Positions 47,290 to 59,786 are shown, counted from the stretch's first letter. The stretch: 64,000 nt of DNA from Saururus chinensis (GCA_035235625.1 CP141140.1:57059152-57123151), one strand, 5' to 3'. Notes: generated by a model from the letters alone, not told the origin. Made by a program: numbers and translations.

Positions 47290-48200
47290 TCTTCAAGTTG
47301 CTATTCGAATCCATTAGCAGCAATGATGATTCTCAGCTTCAGCAGCAGTTGAATTAATTTCAACAATAGATACAGACTCAATTTCAGCAATTTTATCAGT
47401 AAATCCAGCAACAATTTCAACAGTTGATGGTTTCTACATAGAGATCATAAAATCCGGTTCTGGGGCTTCCAGGAAATGATCATCAATGCCAAAATGGCCG
47501 GATTGAAGCTGCGACAGTAGGTCACAAAGACTCCAGTGAAGATGAGATTGATGAGATCATCTTGCAAGATCGAGGAGGTGAGGACGTTGAAAACTGAGAT
47601 ATTTGGATGATGCTTGATTTGCCCTCTTTTAATGGCCAATTAAATATAGAAGATTTTTTAGATTACATTCTGAGAAATGGCGCGATTTTTTTATAAGAAT
47701 AAGGAGATTCCAAAAGAAAAGAAACTAAAATTGTGGCGTATAAGCTTAAAAGTGGAGCTTTTTTTGGGGTGGGATCAGGTCCAAATGGGTCGAACTCGGC
47801 AGGGAAAGACACCCATTTGCACTTGACGGAGGATGAAACAGCTATTAAAGGCCCAGTTCTTACTTCGATCAAATTCTCTTCTAGCAGTATCATTAGTGTA
47901 AACAACGCAATTAATCTGTTAGAGAGTACATCTTAGAGTTTTATCGTCTGTCTACCCGAAATGATTTGGAAGAGTCTGAATTGCATCCGGTGTCTCGATT
48001 TATTAGGGGTTAGAGAGTCAACATACAGGATCGGGTGACCATCAATCCAGTTCACACACTGGTTGATGCCATCAATTGGCAACACGAGCTGAACTTCAAT
48101 TCACCTTGAGTGATCGGGTAACAAGCCTTTCACTCCAGCTAACTCTTTCAATGCCGAATGCAGTTATGGAAAGACAAAATCTATAGAACCAGAAGTGCCA
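47290..48200 (+). pseudogene. Ty3/gypsy gag, decayed
   Basis: The plus strand shows Gln-rich N-terminal sequence, an acidic DEIDEIILQDRGGED stretch, then LDLPSFNGQLNIEDFLDYI, KIVAYKLKSGA, and after a gap FYRLSTRNDLEESELHPVSR with FIRG. These are successive blocks of the plant retrotransposon gag domain. Several stops and a frameshift disrupt it. A CACTA terminus lies just downstream at 48246. The second half is duplicated at 33710-34090. Confidence 0.8.
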
Positions 48201-48394
48201 CTAGTTAAAATTAACAAAGTAAATTGGAACCGAGGTCAAGCCTGAGACTACACCAAAAAATACTTATATATGGCGAAGCTTTTATTAGCGACACACTAAA
48301 AACATCGCTAAAAGGTATTTGCTCATCATTACAGTCAGTAGTTCCATGATTTTTGGTTGTTCATTGAGCCTCTACTATCCACATGAATCATAAT

Positions 48395-48656
48395 GATGAT
48401 GTTGTGTGATGGATCCCATCTTCTCATGGACGGTTTTCTCTAAGTTCAGCGTATAAATTAATCTGCAACTCTGATAATAGATTTGATTGGCATACTTTGG
48501 TTTGGTTTAAGCATAATATGCCTGGCTATTCCTTTATATCTTGGTTGATGTTCACTAATGACAACATTCAAACAAACGCGTGGCATTTAGATAGCTAACT
48601 AGTGTATTATTTGCAAGTCCAATGAGGAATCCATCACTCACATTTTTTTTTGGCTC
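48395..48656 (+). pseudogene. LINE zf-RVT fragment, second copy
   Basis: Near-identical to 34279-34540, with the same WFKHNMPGYSFISWLM and CKSNEESITHI motifs and stop codons. It has no adjacent reverse-transcriptase domain, so it is a captured fragment. Confidence 0.7.
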
Positions 48657-49009
48657 AGGGCAATAGCCCCAAATTTTATTGCAAAAGAGAGAGTTATACA
48701 AAGAAAGTTCCAAATAATGTATATTATTTGCAACATTTGCATAGTATTATATTAAATAAAATTAACATAAAATGTGTAATTTTATAATGGTTTATTTGTG
48801 ATGTTTATAAACAAACGTCGTACATAGTGACTATTTAAGACATTTGTAAGTAAATATCGCAAATAGTATTATTTTAAAATAAATAAATAAAATATAAAAT
48901 TTTATATTAGTTTTTTTGCATTGTTTTAAATATTAATTTATATTTAATATATATTATTTAAATTATATAATATATTATTTATCATATAAAGAAATTATTT
49001 AAATTTATT

Positions 49010-49600
49010 TCTTCAGTCGTGTTTGTGTGAGAGAGCTCACACGTGTCAGTGAGCCCTAGATTTGTGGGCTATCATATTTCGATCCGACAATGCACATAAC
49101 TCAAGAGACATGTAGGTTGATGCCCTCTTTTGCCATTAGATCTAAAATAAATTAAAATAATTTATTTAGTCTCGTTTGTGTGAGAATGGGCGGGCTCACA
49201 CCCCAATTTTGTGGGCCGTAGTATATAAATAAAATAAATTAATTTCTTCAGGCTCATTTGCTTATGCCCCCAGCTCTATGGGTTGTCGAATTTTGATACA
49301 ACAAAGTAAATAACTACTGAGGGAGTAGGTAGGTTGCATGTCCCCTTATGCTGTTAGAATTAGAAAAAAATAAAATAACTTATTTAGTCCAATTTGTATG
49401 AGATTGGGTTCATGCCATGGCTCTATGGGCTATTGGATTTTAAAAAAGTTAAATCAATTTCTTCAATCCCGTTGTGTGGGAATAGGCTTTTATGTGTCAG
49501 CGTAAGCCCAAGCTATGTGGGATGTCAGAATTTAATCTGACGACACATAACTCAAGGGTTAGGCATATTGCATGCTCCCTTGCACCGTCGGATCTCAATC
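49010..49600. repeat. Degenerate tandem repeat, unit about 210-220 bp, about 3 copies
   Basis: Each unit starts AATTTCTTCA followed by YTCRTTTG, runs through CTATGTGGGMTGTC-like sequence, ACATAACT..GGGT, TTGCATGYCCCCTT and a GTTAGATCT/TCGGATCT word, then a TTATTTAGTC half. Units are 70-85% alike by eye. The first unit is also in the 34128-35085 copy. Confidence 0.55.
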
Positions 49601-51523
49601 CAATGGATATCAAAGCCTGAGTTGACACAACGTAACTAAAAAAAATAATTTATATTTTTTACATAATTATATATTATGTATTTATATATTAAATAATATA
49701 TTATTTATTTTAAATAATATATATTAAATAAAATATAATAAATAGAAATGATAATAATTATTTGCGACATTTATTTTAAAACTTAGCAAATCACATATAT
49801 TATTTGTGACATTTTATAATAAACACAATTATGTATCCCCCAATCTTCCACCAACAATCTGTCCCTCAATCTCCCCCTTTTTTGTCCTCTCTCTCACTCT
49901 TTACTCAATCTCTGTTCTAGGGGTGTCCGACATAGTTACCTGCTCCATCATTGGCATTCTCCTAGCAAACCCATTAGCCTTATATGCCAAACGACTCAAA
50001 TAACTAGTTGGGTCTAGTGATCCAAATCCGACTTGATCCAACATGATAAAAGTTATAAGTATAAATTTTTTATAATTTTATTTATATTTTGAAAATAACT
50101 CTTAATATTTTATTAATAGGTACATAATTTTTTATTGTAACGCCTGAGATTTTTCAAATATTTTCCTTAAAATTCACGGAAAATTTTTGTAATATAACGT
50201 CTGTAAATCGGAGGAAAAATGACGAAATCAAAACCTTATAAAACAGTTTATAATTCAAAACACTAAACATCCATTTTCCATCTAAATATTTTCATTATAT
50301 GGTCAAATCATCATACGGCCAAAGCAAATATTACCAGGCGCTACTCGAAAACACACGTACGAATAAATTGCTATGATCATAGACTTTAAATACAAATCCC
50401 TCCCAAGCATCCCTGAGTGCAAGTCTCATAACAGTCCACCGACTAATCCAAATGAAAGTCCAAAATAATAACATCTTAACGTCTCATCTCACCCAATACA
50501 TCGAATCATGGCACAAAATACTCGCAGTGAGAGAAGCATATACCTGAGTCCAAGGGAATCAATCTACCTCGGAAGCGAGCATCCATCTCCAGGAGCTCTA
50601 TACACAACCTGCAAAACCCCCCGTACAACGGGGCTAAAATGCAGGGTAATGAGTATTTTCATACTCAGTAGGAAAATACCCAGTAAGAGAAATCCCAAAC
50701 GGTGAACTCAATAAGTTCATAAATACACACGTTCATGCAACTCAAACATGAAGCAGAAGCATATCAATATCATGCTCATACGCATACAAACATACCAAAT
50801 GCACTATCGTGCCAAAGACATACCAAATGCACCATTGTGCCAAAATCATACCAAGGCATCATTGTGCCAAAATCATACAGTCAAATCAAACTTATACAAG
50901 CACCCTTATCCAGGGTCATACAAACTTACTCGTACCACTGTATGCATACTCATACAACATACGCATACTTGTACGACCTTACTTGTACAATTATATGCTC
51001 ACTCATACAGCTTACACGAAATCACACTTACTGTCTTACTCAGAAACATATTCTCACAATCGTACCCATACTCTTATAGTCTTGCTCATACACATACAGT
51101 CGTACTCACACTTATACAGTCATACTCATACACATAATCGTACACATATCAACGACCACTGAAGCTCATTACAACTAATAAGCTCCAGCGTCGAAATGGA
51201 AAAGAATGTCACTGGGGCAACACCTTAACCTCCGGGGAGTGACTAGACGTCATGGACTTTTCCGAAGGTAAGGCACACCAATGCTCATGGGGCACTGGAT
51301 CAAACAGGTAAGAGTAGATCTATGATACTACTTACCTGAGCACGCAAACATAAACACCCACACATAAGGGGTCATACAGTTGCCCACCATAATGGGTCTT
51401 ATAGTGCCAGAGAATTGCCCACCATAATGGGTCTTATAATGCCATTGCCACTCTTGGGCAGAAAACATACAGTGCCACTTGGGCAGAAATGTACAGTGCC
51501 ACTCTTGGGCAGAAACATACAAC

Positions 51524-51780
51524 GCTCTCAACAGAGCATCAAACGTCTGGGCTTATATAGCACACAGACCAAATCGAAAACATATGTCGCTCTCAGCAGA
51601 ACAACAGACGTCTGGGCTTCATACAACACATAAACAAAGTCAGAAACGTACATCGCTCTCAACAAAGCATCAAACGTCTGGGCTTATACAGCACGCAGAC
51701 CAAATCAGAAACAACGTCGCTCTCAGCAGAGCATCAGATGTCTGGTGCTCTATACAGCACACAGACAACATCCCACAAGA
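51524..51780. repeat. Four-copy tandem repeat, about 65 bp, in the solo LTR
   Basis: Units start GCTCTCARCARARCAWCARA at 51524, 51589, 51655 and 51719, each followed by YGTCTGGGCTT and a run of CACA/ACAC words. The last is truncated. Shorter related CATAATGGGTCTTATA repeats lie just upstream (51365-51445). Confidence 0.85.
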
Positions 51781-52479
51781 TAAACACCATGGCAAGACAT
51801 GAGAAAAGCTCGACTGACTCATTAGCGGCCAGCTCAAACACGGAACTTAATCCGTCGAACCCGCAGGTCTCAAACTCACAACGCTATCATTAGTTGTGCT
51901 TATAATTCAAGTTGGAATTAAGTATATTATGCGGTACAATTATGCCACACAAACTCACAGTCCTCGACTGGTCAAACTAAAGCTGAGCCCGATCCGAAAC
52001 CCAACAGATTCACTAACCCGTCCACATCATGGACAAAACTCATCATACATCAAACCCTTACAATCTTACATACTTCGCCATCCATCTTATGGTCAAATCA
52101 TCTTACACTGACATCCTCAAATGAAGCTCCTCAGAGCCAACCCAGTTGTCACCCTCTTACTTATATCTCACTTATTATACTTACTTTTCACTTCATAATA
52201 TATACGTTATGCTTGTACAATTATGCACACTCTTATTGTCTGACAAATGCCCAACATACAATCCAACCCAAACCGATCCATTCTAATCCTTGCCCGTCAT
52301 ACTCTTATCCTCTGTCTTCTGTCATAAACCTCTGTCACCTCTTACTGTCCATCGCCCATACCTCTGCCCACATACACTTACACGTAACCATATCATAAGC
52401 AATAGTCATCATACATACATATGTCTCACACATACATATAACATACACATACGGTCATATATACGTAGCTTAGAAACAT

Positions 52480-52660
52480 GCTCACTAGCCATCACTAGTG
52501 CATACATACATACATACGTCAAACATACACGCTAGCCATCACTAGCACATGCATAATTCATACATACTCCAAACATGCACGCTAGCCATCACTAGCACAT
52601 GCATAATCCAACATACTCTAAACATGCACACTAGCCATCACTAGCACCTGCATACATACA
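52480..52660. repeat. Tandem repeat, about 50 bp, in the solo LTR
   Basis: The phrase CTAGCCATCACTAG followed by YRCATGCATA occurs four times at roughly 50-bp spacing with AACATGCAC between units. Composition is CA/TA-rich. Confidence 0.8.
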
Positions 52661-54530
52661 TCCAACGTACTTACATCCAACATGAATGTCATATGCATTT
52701 CAACATACCATAACATCATGCTTACATGTACATCATGCAATATCGGATCATTACTTAACATCCAAAGCATAGAATCATACAATCCTAGCATGCTACTACT
52801 CATTCAAAGCATGCTATCATGAATTTACGAGTTCAAAGCTCCCTACCTCGTAATCATGACGTTCGATGGCGAGCACACGACGGCGGCGGCGTCGACGGTG
52901 GAGTTGGCGGTCAAAACCGTTACATGGATGAGAGAGCTGATGTCCCAAGGGTTTTAGGAAGCGCCGGAACTAGTCACGGTCAAACAGGGTGTCAGAAATC
53001 AATGCGGTAAAATCCGCGATCCACGGCGGCACACTAGGGCGGCCGGGAGAATATCGTGCCAACAAGAATGGCGGTGCAATCAAATGTCGATGGTGTACAC
53101 TGAAGATCGGCCGGTGGCTAAGACGTGCTCAGCCGGCCACAAGACATCGAAATCGGCCATGGATAGCACCCAACGGCGACGATTTCAGTCAACAAAGGCC
53201 CACATAAGGGCAAAGAGCATGGGGCAACACTCGAGGACAAAGGAGAGATGGAGGATGGCTCTGTGTCAACTCTACTCAGTGGCAAGGCCAACCGATGGTC
53301 AGGCGGCGCGAAGGCGGCGCCTAAACCCAAAAGCACACGCGTGGCCACATGTGCACGCTACCCAAAGGGGCGGGGGAGAGGGCTGAAAGGAGGTGACCTA
53401 AGGCCCACAAAAGCCAACAGGGCCAAGGCCCTAGCTGTGGCCAAACTAAATGGCGACATCGCCGATCGCCACCCACAACCAATACCGATGGTGCTAGCAG
53501 TTGTGCGTCTCGCACGGTATAGGGCAATGACAAGCGGCCCAATCCAGGCGGAGTGTATAATTGGGCCAAGTGGGGCTGACCCTCACTGTCGCTGAGCCGG
53601 GGCAGAGCCCACGATGGCTAAATGGTCCACGGCTCGCCGATGCCAATGACCCAAGACGCACCCAAAGCGTCTAATCGGGCGGAGCAAGGCAATAGGGGAG
53701 AGGCGGGGTTGGAAACGGTAAACCCCTACTGACACCGGGTCGAGGTAGGCTGGACGGAGTCCTACCGGTGACCGGATGACAACCGGAAACCCACCGGCAT
53801 CCAAAACATCCCACGAACAGTGAGATGCAAATAGTAACAAAAACCCGACCAAAAGATCGATAGCTCACCATAGAGTGAACAAAGCATGGCGGCGGCTCTA
53901 GCCAGTGCCTATGGGTTCTTGGCGGCCAACTAAACATAAGTCTAGTTGAGGGTGGCCGCAAACGATGTCAAAATCGTACACCCACAGTTCAAAAACAGGA
54001 TTGAAGGAGAGAAAAACCCGAAAAAAGGTTCGGTACCTCGTGGAGGAGCTAAGAGGCCGTGGCGGCGGTCATAGCCGGTACCTACGGACTCGTGGCGGTG
54101 AGGTAAAGTGGATCCTGACAAGAATTGACGGAATCCGACAATGGAGGAGGGAGAACGGAGCGACCGGAATCAAGCTCGGGTCTCTCTCTTTTCTCTCTGG
54201 ACATGAAAAACTTATTGACTTCGAAAGTTTATAAATGTCGGTTCTGTAATCCGACGGATCATATATATATATAATCTTTTTAACTTTTACATTCACGCCC
54301 CTAACACGCGTTCACCCATCTGTTATGCGTTGTACCTCTAAAAATCGTGTCGTAAGCGCGCAGCGAGGCCCATGGCCTGCTACTAAGCCCCACACCCGAC
54401 TCTACGGGTATAAATATGGGGTAAAATACACAAATACACATATGTTGAAACGTCAAATTTTCCTGCCGAAAATAACCAGAAAATAGCAGAAAAATCCCAA
54501 AAAAATCGTAGAAAAATCAGGGACCTTACA

Positions 54531-55057
54531 TTTATACAATTTTTTTTCTAAACGACCCAAATTGGGTTGGGATTGGGATTGTCTTATTTATTTCATGTTA
54601 ATTCGAGTTCAGGTTTGAAAACACCCTACTTGAAACCAAACGTGACCCGACCTGACCCAATGATATTATATCAAGCTAAAAACATGCGGGAATATGTTAT
54701 TATGGATCCTGTGGGCCATGCCTCACATAAATTTTATATTTTCCTACCACCTCCATTGGTGATGCTAGAGTATTAACGATACTTGGACAAAAGCATGGCA
54801 AATACATACGATAGCTACGACACTTGTAAAACAAAGTCACAAATACTATAGTAAATAGTTAAAGGCCAAGGTGGGTATTTGTGACGTTGATCCCAAATAC
54901 TAAATGTAGTTGCGGTGTTTCAAATAAAATGTCGCAAATACTAAATATAAGTTGCAACAATAGAATTTAAGATGTTTCTTGTAAAACATCACAAATATAT
55001 ACTTACATTACTTGTGACAGTTATTTATAAAACGTCGCAATTATATGGCTCTTGGTT
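54531..55057. mobile_element. CACTA-like subterminal repeats, fragment
   Basis: From about 54830 there are repeated GTCACAAATACT, GTGACGTT and GTCGCAAATACT motifs in alternating orientation, the style of the nearby CACTA elements. It may be the far side of the element interrupted by the 4.4-kb LTR. No terminus was seen before the copia LTR. 54531-54830 is otherwise featureless. Confidence 0.4.
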
Positions 55058-55574
55058 GGACCATGGTTTGGGCTCGGGCCAGGTTTGGTCCAACGTGTCA
55101 AGGTCCGGGTGAACCGGTACGGGCCACGGGTCCAAGGGTGGTGGGGGTGGTCAGGCCGACCCCACATATACCTTCATTACACATAATTCGAGTAGGACCT
55201 GCATACGTCACACACATGCACTAGGTATTTGCTAGGTTATGCATTTACACGTTGTGGGGCCCAGACATGTGAATTAGGTGTCGAGGGTGGGACCCGTAGT
55301 TAGAGAGGGGTCGACCCTATCGCGGGCTTGGCTGTGTGCAGGGGGTCCAAGCCTCCGTGGGCTTGGAGAGATAGAGCCTGCTCCCGTTGTGTAAGACCCT
55401 CTAGTAAAACTGAGAAGAAAAAGAGCAATGAAGCCCATTAGGTAATAGCCCAATTTAAGCCCACTTAGAACAAGATTGGAGAAGGGTAGTTAAGGGAGAG
55501 ATTAAGAAGGAGATGCCCTAATCTCACAAGCAAGGGCCGCCCCACCTATTGTCTCCTCCTCCTTCCCAATTGGG
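55058..55574 (+). mobile_element. Copia LTR, same family as 11867-12328
   Basis: Reads TTGGACCATGGTTTGGGCTC, then a GGTGAACCGGTACGGGYCACG-like block, TGACCCCAC/CGACCCCAC, TGTGGGGCC, GGTCGACCCTATCGC, GTGTGCAGGGG and finally GCCCTAATC. All appear in the same order, in reverse complement, in the LTR at 11867-12328. The right boundary is uncertain, and no primer-binding site or pol follows, so a solo or truncated LTR is likely. Confidence 0.65.
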
Positions 55575-56350
55575 ATGTCCCCCTCTCTCTCCCTTGTTCT
55601 CTTGGTGTGGCCTGCTCAAGCAAGGGGCTTTGCTTGTTGTTGGCCGCCCTCCTTCTCCCCTCTCCTAAGGACTCTTGGTGGGCTGATCAAAGGAGATTCA
55701 TCTCCTCCTAGGCTGAATCTTGGAGGCTGGTTCAAGGGTGATTCATTGCTGAGTTTCTTCATCAATTCCAAACAAGGTTTTGAGGGATCCGCGAATAGAT
55801 GTATTTATCCTTAACTTTGCTTATTTGATCTTGTCTTTGACGTGCAAGATCTAATTGTGGAGGAATGCTAGGGCTGAAAAATGGCCAGGTGAGTATGTTT
55901 TAATTCCTATTTTAATTCTCTTTGATCTATTCTTGATTGGATGCATGTTTTATTGTTTAATATTTTGAGTATTGTGCATATTTTGTGTAGATCTATTTTA
56001 AAGATTGAACTTTGATCTGTGCGCCCTCCCCCTCCCATCAAGCTACCACTGGTCCGGCCACTCTACACTCTTTGCAACGTGGCAAATAATTTTCACCCAC
56101 CCAGGTGGCTCAGGAACTTGCTCGCTCTGATTGTTGGTTTTGGCAGGGAGGTAAATGTTGAAACAGAGGAAGAGGAGGAAGCTTCTGTAAGAGAAAGAGC
56201 ACTAATGTTGGTTGATGGGAAAGATGGCCAATAGTACCCTCACCCATGATCAACTTAGAGAAGGGAGAGAGACAGGCTCAGGAGCTTTTTCTGACTGGTG
56301 GTTTTGGCAGGCCCATGAACATTGAAGATTGAGTTAGGACTTATGAGCGG
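55575..56350. other. Non-coding stretch, one unidentified short frame
   Basis: 55575-56000 is leader-like with repeated GGCTGATCAAAGG/GGCTGGTTCAAGG words, perhaps an extension of the LTR. A frame at 56019-56234 with an acidic EEEEEA run is open, but I could not assign it to a family and it may be chance. Confidence 0.35.
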
Positions 56351-56351
56351 T

Positions 56352-56540
56352 TTACATTCAAATTTTGGACCGGTTTGAGGTAGTGTATCTAGATAATATT
56401 GTTGTTTAATTTACAGCACGTCTTCTCGAAGACTCTGGACATCTAAGGATTATGCTGAATGACTCGGAGCATAACCTTCACTTGAAGTTCAAAAAGAGTA
56501 GCTTTGCACATAAACCTTATGAGAGTCAAGTAAAGAGATG
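56352..56540 (+). pseudogene. Ty3/gypsy reverse transcriptase fragment
   Basis: The frame reads ILDRFEVVYLDNIVV, a stop, then LLEDSGHLRIMLNDSEHNLH followed by LKFKKSSFA. This aligns with the gypsy RT block FLDRFxVVYLDDILV..EEHxxHLRxVLxxLRxxxLYxKxxKCxF. The YLDD box is YLDN. No other pol domains were recognised around it. Confidence 0.65.
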
Positions 56541-56829
56541 GCCATAGAAGTCAATATAATTGAGTTCCAGAACTCAAATTGCAAAGAAAAGCAAGGTGCA
56601 GCTTAATATCTAACGATTGAAATTAGGGTCTTCCCTTATTTAAAACATGAAAAAGAAAAAATATTACTGTAATTATTTTTTTTGTTTCTTAAAATTAAAG
56701 TACTTGAGATCATCTGATCATGTTGCTTTCAGCCATGCTATGCCAGAGTGTGAATGTCCAACCCATTCTGATGGATTCGTCTAACTTGACAGGGCTGTCT
56801 GATGGACGCGTCTAGCTTGATTGCACTCC
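56541..56829. other. Short non-coding spacer
   Basis: No gene or repeat recognised. Lies between the RT fragment and the first MITE. Confidence 0.4.
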
Positions 56830-56998
56830 ATATTAGTGCATGTGACCATGCTACATAAGGTTTTCTAACATGGTACATAAGGGCTTATATAATTAACTAT
56901 GTGCACAAAGTTATGAACCATGTTTGTTTAACATAGTATATAATTTTATGTACCATGTTAAGAACACTATGTAGCATGGTCATGGGTATTAGTCATTA
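56830..56998. mobile_element. Palindromic MITE, ACCATGCTACATA family, copy 1
   Basis: The left arm GACCATGCTACATAAGG and right arm (reverse complement GACCATGCTACATAGTG) pair over about 40 bp, with the second-tier word AACATGGTACATAA also inverted. The centre is AT-rich. No coding capacity. A related shorter palindrome is at 57228-57313. Confidence 0.65.
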
Positions 56999-57227
56999 AG
57001 CTAGCTGGTCAGGAAAATATTTTTGCATTTTAATAGCCTGCCAGGTATGTAGTTGCAGTTAGGCCTATCAAATTAAAGCCATGCCAGATTTGAGGCTGAG
57101 TTATGTAATTGCAGTTAGGCCAGTCAAAGGCACGCCAGATTTAAGGCTGAGTATGCATTGGAAAACTGGCTTGTTAGATCTATAGCAATTGTCACTACAA
57201 AATATAATTTGTCTGTCTTTATGATCA

Positions 57228-57313
57228 ATGCCTATGACTATGCTACATGGGGCTCCAAATAAGGTACATAGATGCCAAGTACCATATTACAAGCCCCATA
57301 TAGCATGAAACTA
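57228..57313. mobile_element. Palindromic MITE, ACCATGCTACATA family, copy 2
   Basis: The left arm GACTATGCTACATGGGGCT pairs with the complement of AGCCCCATATAGCATG. The inner AAGGTACATA/AAGTACC words match the layout of copy 1. It is more diverged and shorter. Confidence 0.55.
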
Positions 57314-58630
57314 TAAGAAAAAAGTCACTAATAGTCATAAAAGTATCGCTAATAACAATTAGTAAAACTTGAAAAGTGTTGCCAAATGCATCGCTAAAAG
57401 TCCTGTTGTAACTGCTTATTTTTACTCATTTGAAAAAGCGTTGCTAATAATACTGTTATTAGCAACTTTTTTTTGTCACTAATATGATATATTTTTTTAC
57501 GCTTTGTGTTTATACAGCTAATAGTAAATTATTATCAAAGCTTGTTAATAGGCATTGCTAATATTATTAGCAATGCTTTATAAAGAGTCATTAATTTAAA
57601 AAATTATTTTAGAAATAAAAACTCTTATTATGGACATTTTTTAAACATCGCTAAAAGTATTTTTAGTGATGCTTTATAAAAAAAATCAGTAATAAGTTGT
57701 GAATCGTTAACCATAAATAAATGTCGTTAATAGTATATTATTAGAAACACTTGTTAACAAGAGTTGCGAATGATATATTATTAGGGATGCTTTTATAAAC
57801 CGTTGTTAATACAAAAATTTATTTTTAAAAAACATAAAAAACTCTCATTACCGACGCTTTAAATAAGAAAAAATATCTTATTAGCAATGTTTTTTAAAGT
57901 GTCGCTAATAAGAAGAAAATATATGGAAGAGGGGGAGGGGCACTGGACTTCGATGCCCTCCTGCAGTTAGCAGCAGGGGAGGGGCACCGGTTCCCAACAA
58001 GAGGAACCAGCAGGCTAGAGCCCCCTGGTTGGCAGCAGGAGAGAGGGAGGGGGTGCTAGACTCCAATTAGAGAAGTCAGGGCGTTGGAGTATCCCCCCTC
58101 TGACCGGTAGCAAGGGCGAGCTCAAGAGGGGAGCAAAATAGGGGAGAGGGGAAGTAGGGGAAAGGGGGACCATGGAGAGGAGGAGGAGGGGGGGGGGTGC
58201 CGAACTCCGGCAAGAGAAGCTGGCACCCTAGGTCACTCGTCTCCCCCCCCGGACAAGGGAGAGGGGGAGCAGTGGAGAGATAGACGGCACGGGGGAAGGA
58301 CGACAACGGAAGGGGCAGCGCAAGGGTCAAAATGGTGGACTGGGCCGTGCAGGGGGAGTGACAGCGTGTTGACAGTAGAGGGGAGGGGGGGTGGCGGTCT
58401 AGGGAAATTATAGGTGAGCAGGCAAAATTTTGCCTGTTCCCGCGAAACTAGCACAGGGGAAATTTCGTTAGTTAGCACGGGACTATTTGCAGCAAATAGT
58501 CCCTTATTCCAACGTTTACATGAAAACGCCACAAATAATAGTATCATTTGTGAGTTTACATGTAAACATTGCAAGTAACACTGTTATTCTCTCCTCTCTC
58601 TCCCCTCTCTCTCCCCCCTCTCTTCTCTCC
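57314..58630. mobile_element. CACTA-like fragment with GC-rich insert
   Basis: Dense subterminal-type repeats (ATCGCTAATAACAATTAG, TTATTAGCAACTTTT, GTGTCGCTAATAAG) at 57320-57920, then a G-rich block (57920-58420) with imperfect GCAGGRGAGGGG repeats, then AACATTGCAAGTAACA-type repeats and a CT tract (58588-58632). This layout (short palindromes, GC-rich centre, CT/GA tract) parallels 59891-63422, so it is probably a decayed relative. Clear CACTA ends were not found. Confidence 0.55.
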
Positions 58631-59079
58631 TCTTGAACTACAACAAAACAAGGCATTACATGTTAGGCCTCAAATTTCGGGCCTCGCAAACCCAAGGCAT
58701 TACATATATACTCGGTCCTTACATGTTAGGCTTGTATACTAAGCCACCATGGTTGTAGTCTTTGATCCCATAACTTGATAGGCTAGATACATCCTTTACA
58801 TAAATATCATTGAAATGACCTTGTACACATTTGAAATCCCACATATGTGGCAAGAAATATCTAAATTACCTTTCACCTCTTCTCATCATTTTCAATCCAC
58901 CAATTACTCATTTAACAAAACAACATTCCCCTGTGCCACTAACTTCTCTTCCTCTGGTGGAGGGAGGAAGAGGAAGCAAAGGAGGTCATAGAGGAGGAGG
59001 GGAGGAAGAGGAAACATAAAATGATGATGAGAAGGTGGAAGAGGAAGCAAAGTGTCAGAGCTGGAGATGCAAACCGTGG

Positions 59080-59250
59080 CAGAGGGGAAAGTGGAAGCAA
59101 AGGAGGAGATAGAGGAGGGGAGGAAGAGGAAGCAAAGGAGGAGATAGAGGAGGGGAGGAAGAGGAAACATAAAATGATGATGAGATGGTGGAAGAGGAAG
59201 CAAAGTGTCAGAGCTAGAGATGCAAACCGTGGCAGAGGGGAAAGCGGTTT
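59080..59250. repeat. Purine-rich internal duplication
   Basis: The segments around 58975-59095 and 59130-59250 share AAACATAAAATGATGATGAG, AAGTGTCAGAGCT, GAGATGCAAACCGTGGCAGA and GGGGAAAG in order, a tandem duplication of about 155 bp that is absent from the paralog at 20860-21020. Confidence 0.75.
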
Positions 59251-59661
59251 GGTTCACTAGGTTGGTGGAGTGAAAAGGAAGAAGATGAAGGAGGAGTAAT
59301 TCATATATTTTCTACGACGTGTGGAGGTTCACATGTGTATAGAGTCATTCTTAGCTAAGAATACTCAAAAGTTGGTGATATTATTAGGAATGAGTAGTTT
59401 CTCTTATTTTGATCATCTCTTCTGGTTATATAATTCTTAAAACATATAATATTACCAAATATTAATATGACACTTACAATAGAATATTATATTTAGGTGG
59501 CATATTTTTGTTGGACAATGGAAAAGTAGGCTTACCTTAGCCAAACTTGTGGTAAATTGTTACCATGGCCAGGGGTGTTATGCTGGAAAGCTCAACTCAG
59601 ATCGATGCACATGCGAACTCGAAATTGAAGTTAGCCAAGCTAAGCTCAAATACACACACAC

Positions 59662-59786
<125 letters not shown>

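Larger units (their letters stand above)
48246..50135. mobile_element. CACTA-like mosaic with captured zf-RVT and tandem repeats
   Basis: Starts GACTACACCAAAAAATAC (the leading C of CACTA mutated) followed by TTAGCGACAC repeats, and is nearly identical to 34128-35085 up to about 49185. It then continues through a degenerate tandem array (49010-49600) and TATTTGCGACATTTA motifs near 49755-49825. CACTA-style TTTGTGAC/GTCGCAAATA words resume at 54830-55040 beyond the solo LTR, so the LTR may have split one larger element. Confidence 0.5.
50136..54530 (-). mobile_element. Gypsy-type solo LTR, 4.4 kb, with 5-bp target duplication
   Basis: Plus-strand ends are TGTAACGCC and GGACCTTACA, an inverted TGTAA/TTACA pair. 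The flanking pentamer TTTAT is present on both sides (50131-50135 and 54531-54535). Read on the minus strand it begins TGTAAGGTCCCTG, the usual start style of Tekay/Del-like LTRs, so the element was in minus orientation. There is no pol sequence inside, so it is a solo LTR. Two internal tandem arrays are listed separately, and a GC-rich block at about 52850-54200 creates several spurious frames. Confidence 0.88.

Noticed and set aside
52819-54234. Cluster of overlapping frames on both strands
   Set aside because: They lie inside a solo LTR with clear ends and target duplication. The GC-rich composition explains the lack of stops.
58636-58654. CACTA-like ACTACAACAAAACAAGG start
   Set aside because: It is preceded by GA instead of C, points away from the repeat array beside it, and no right-hand partner was found before the segmental duplicate begins.
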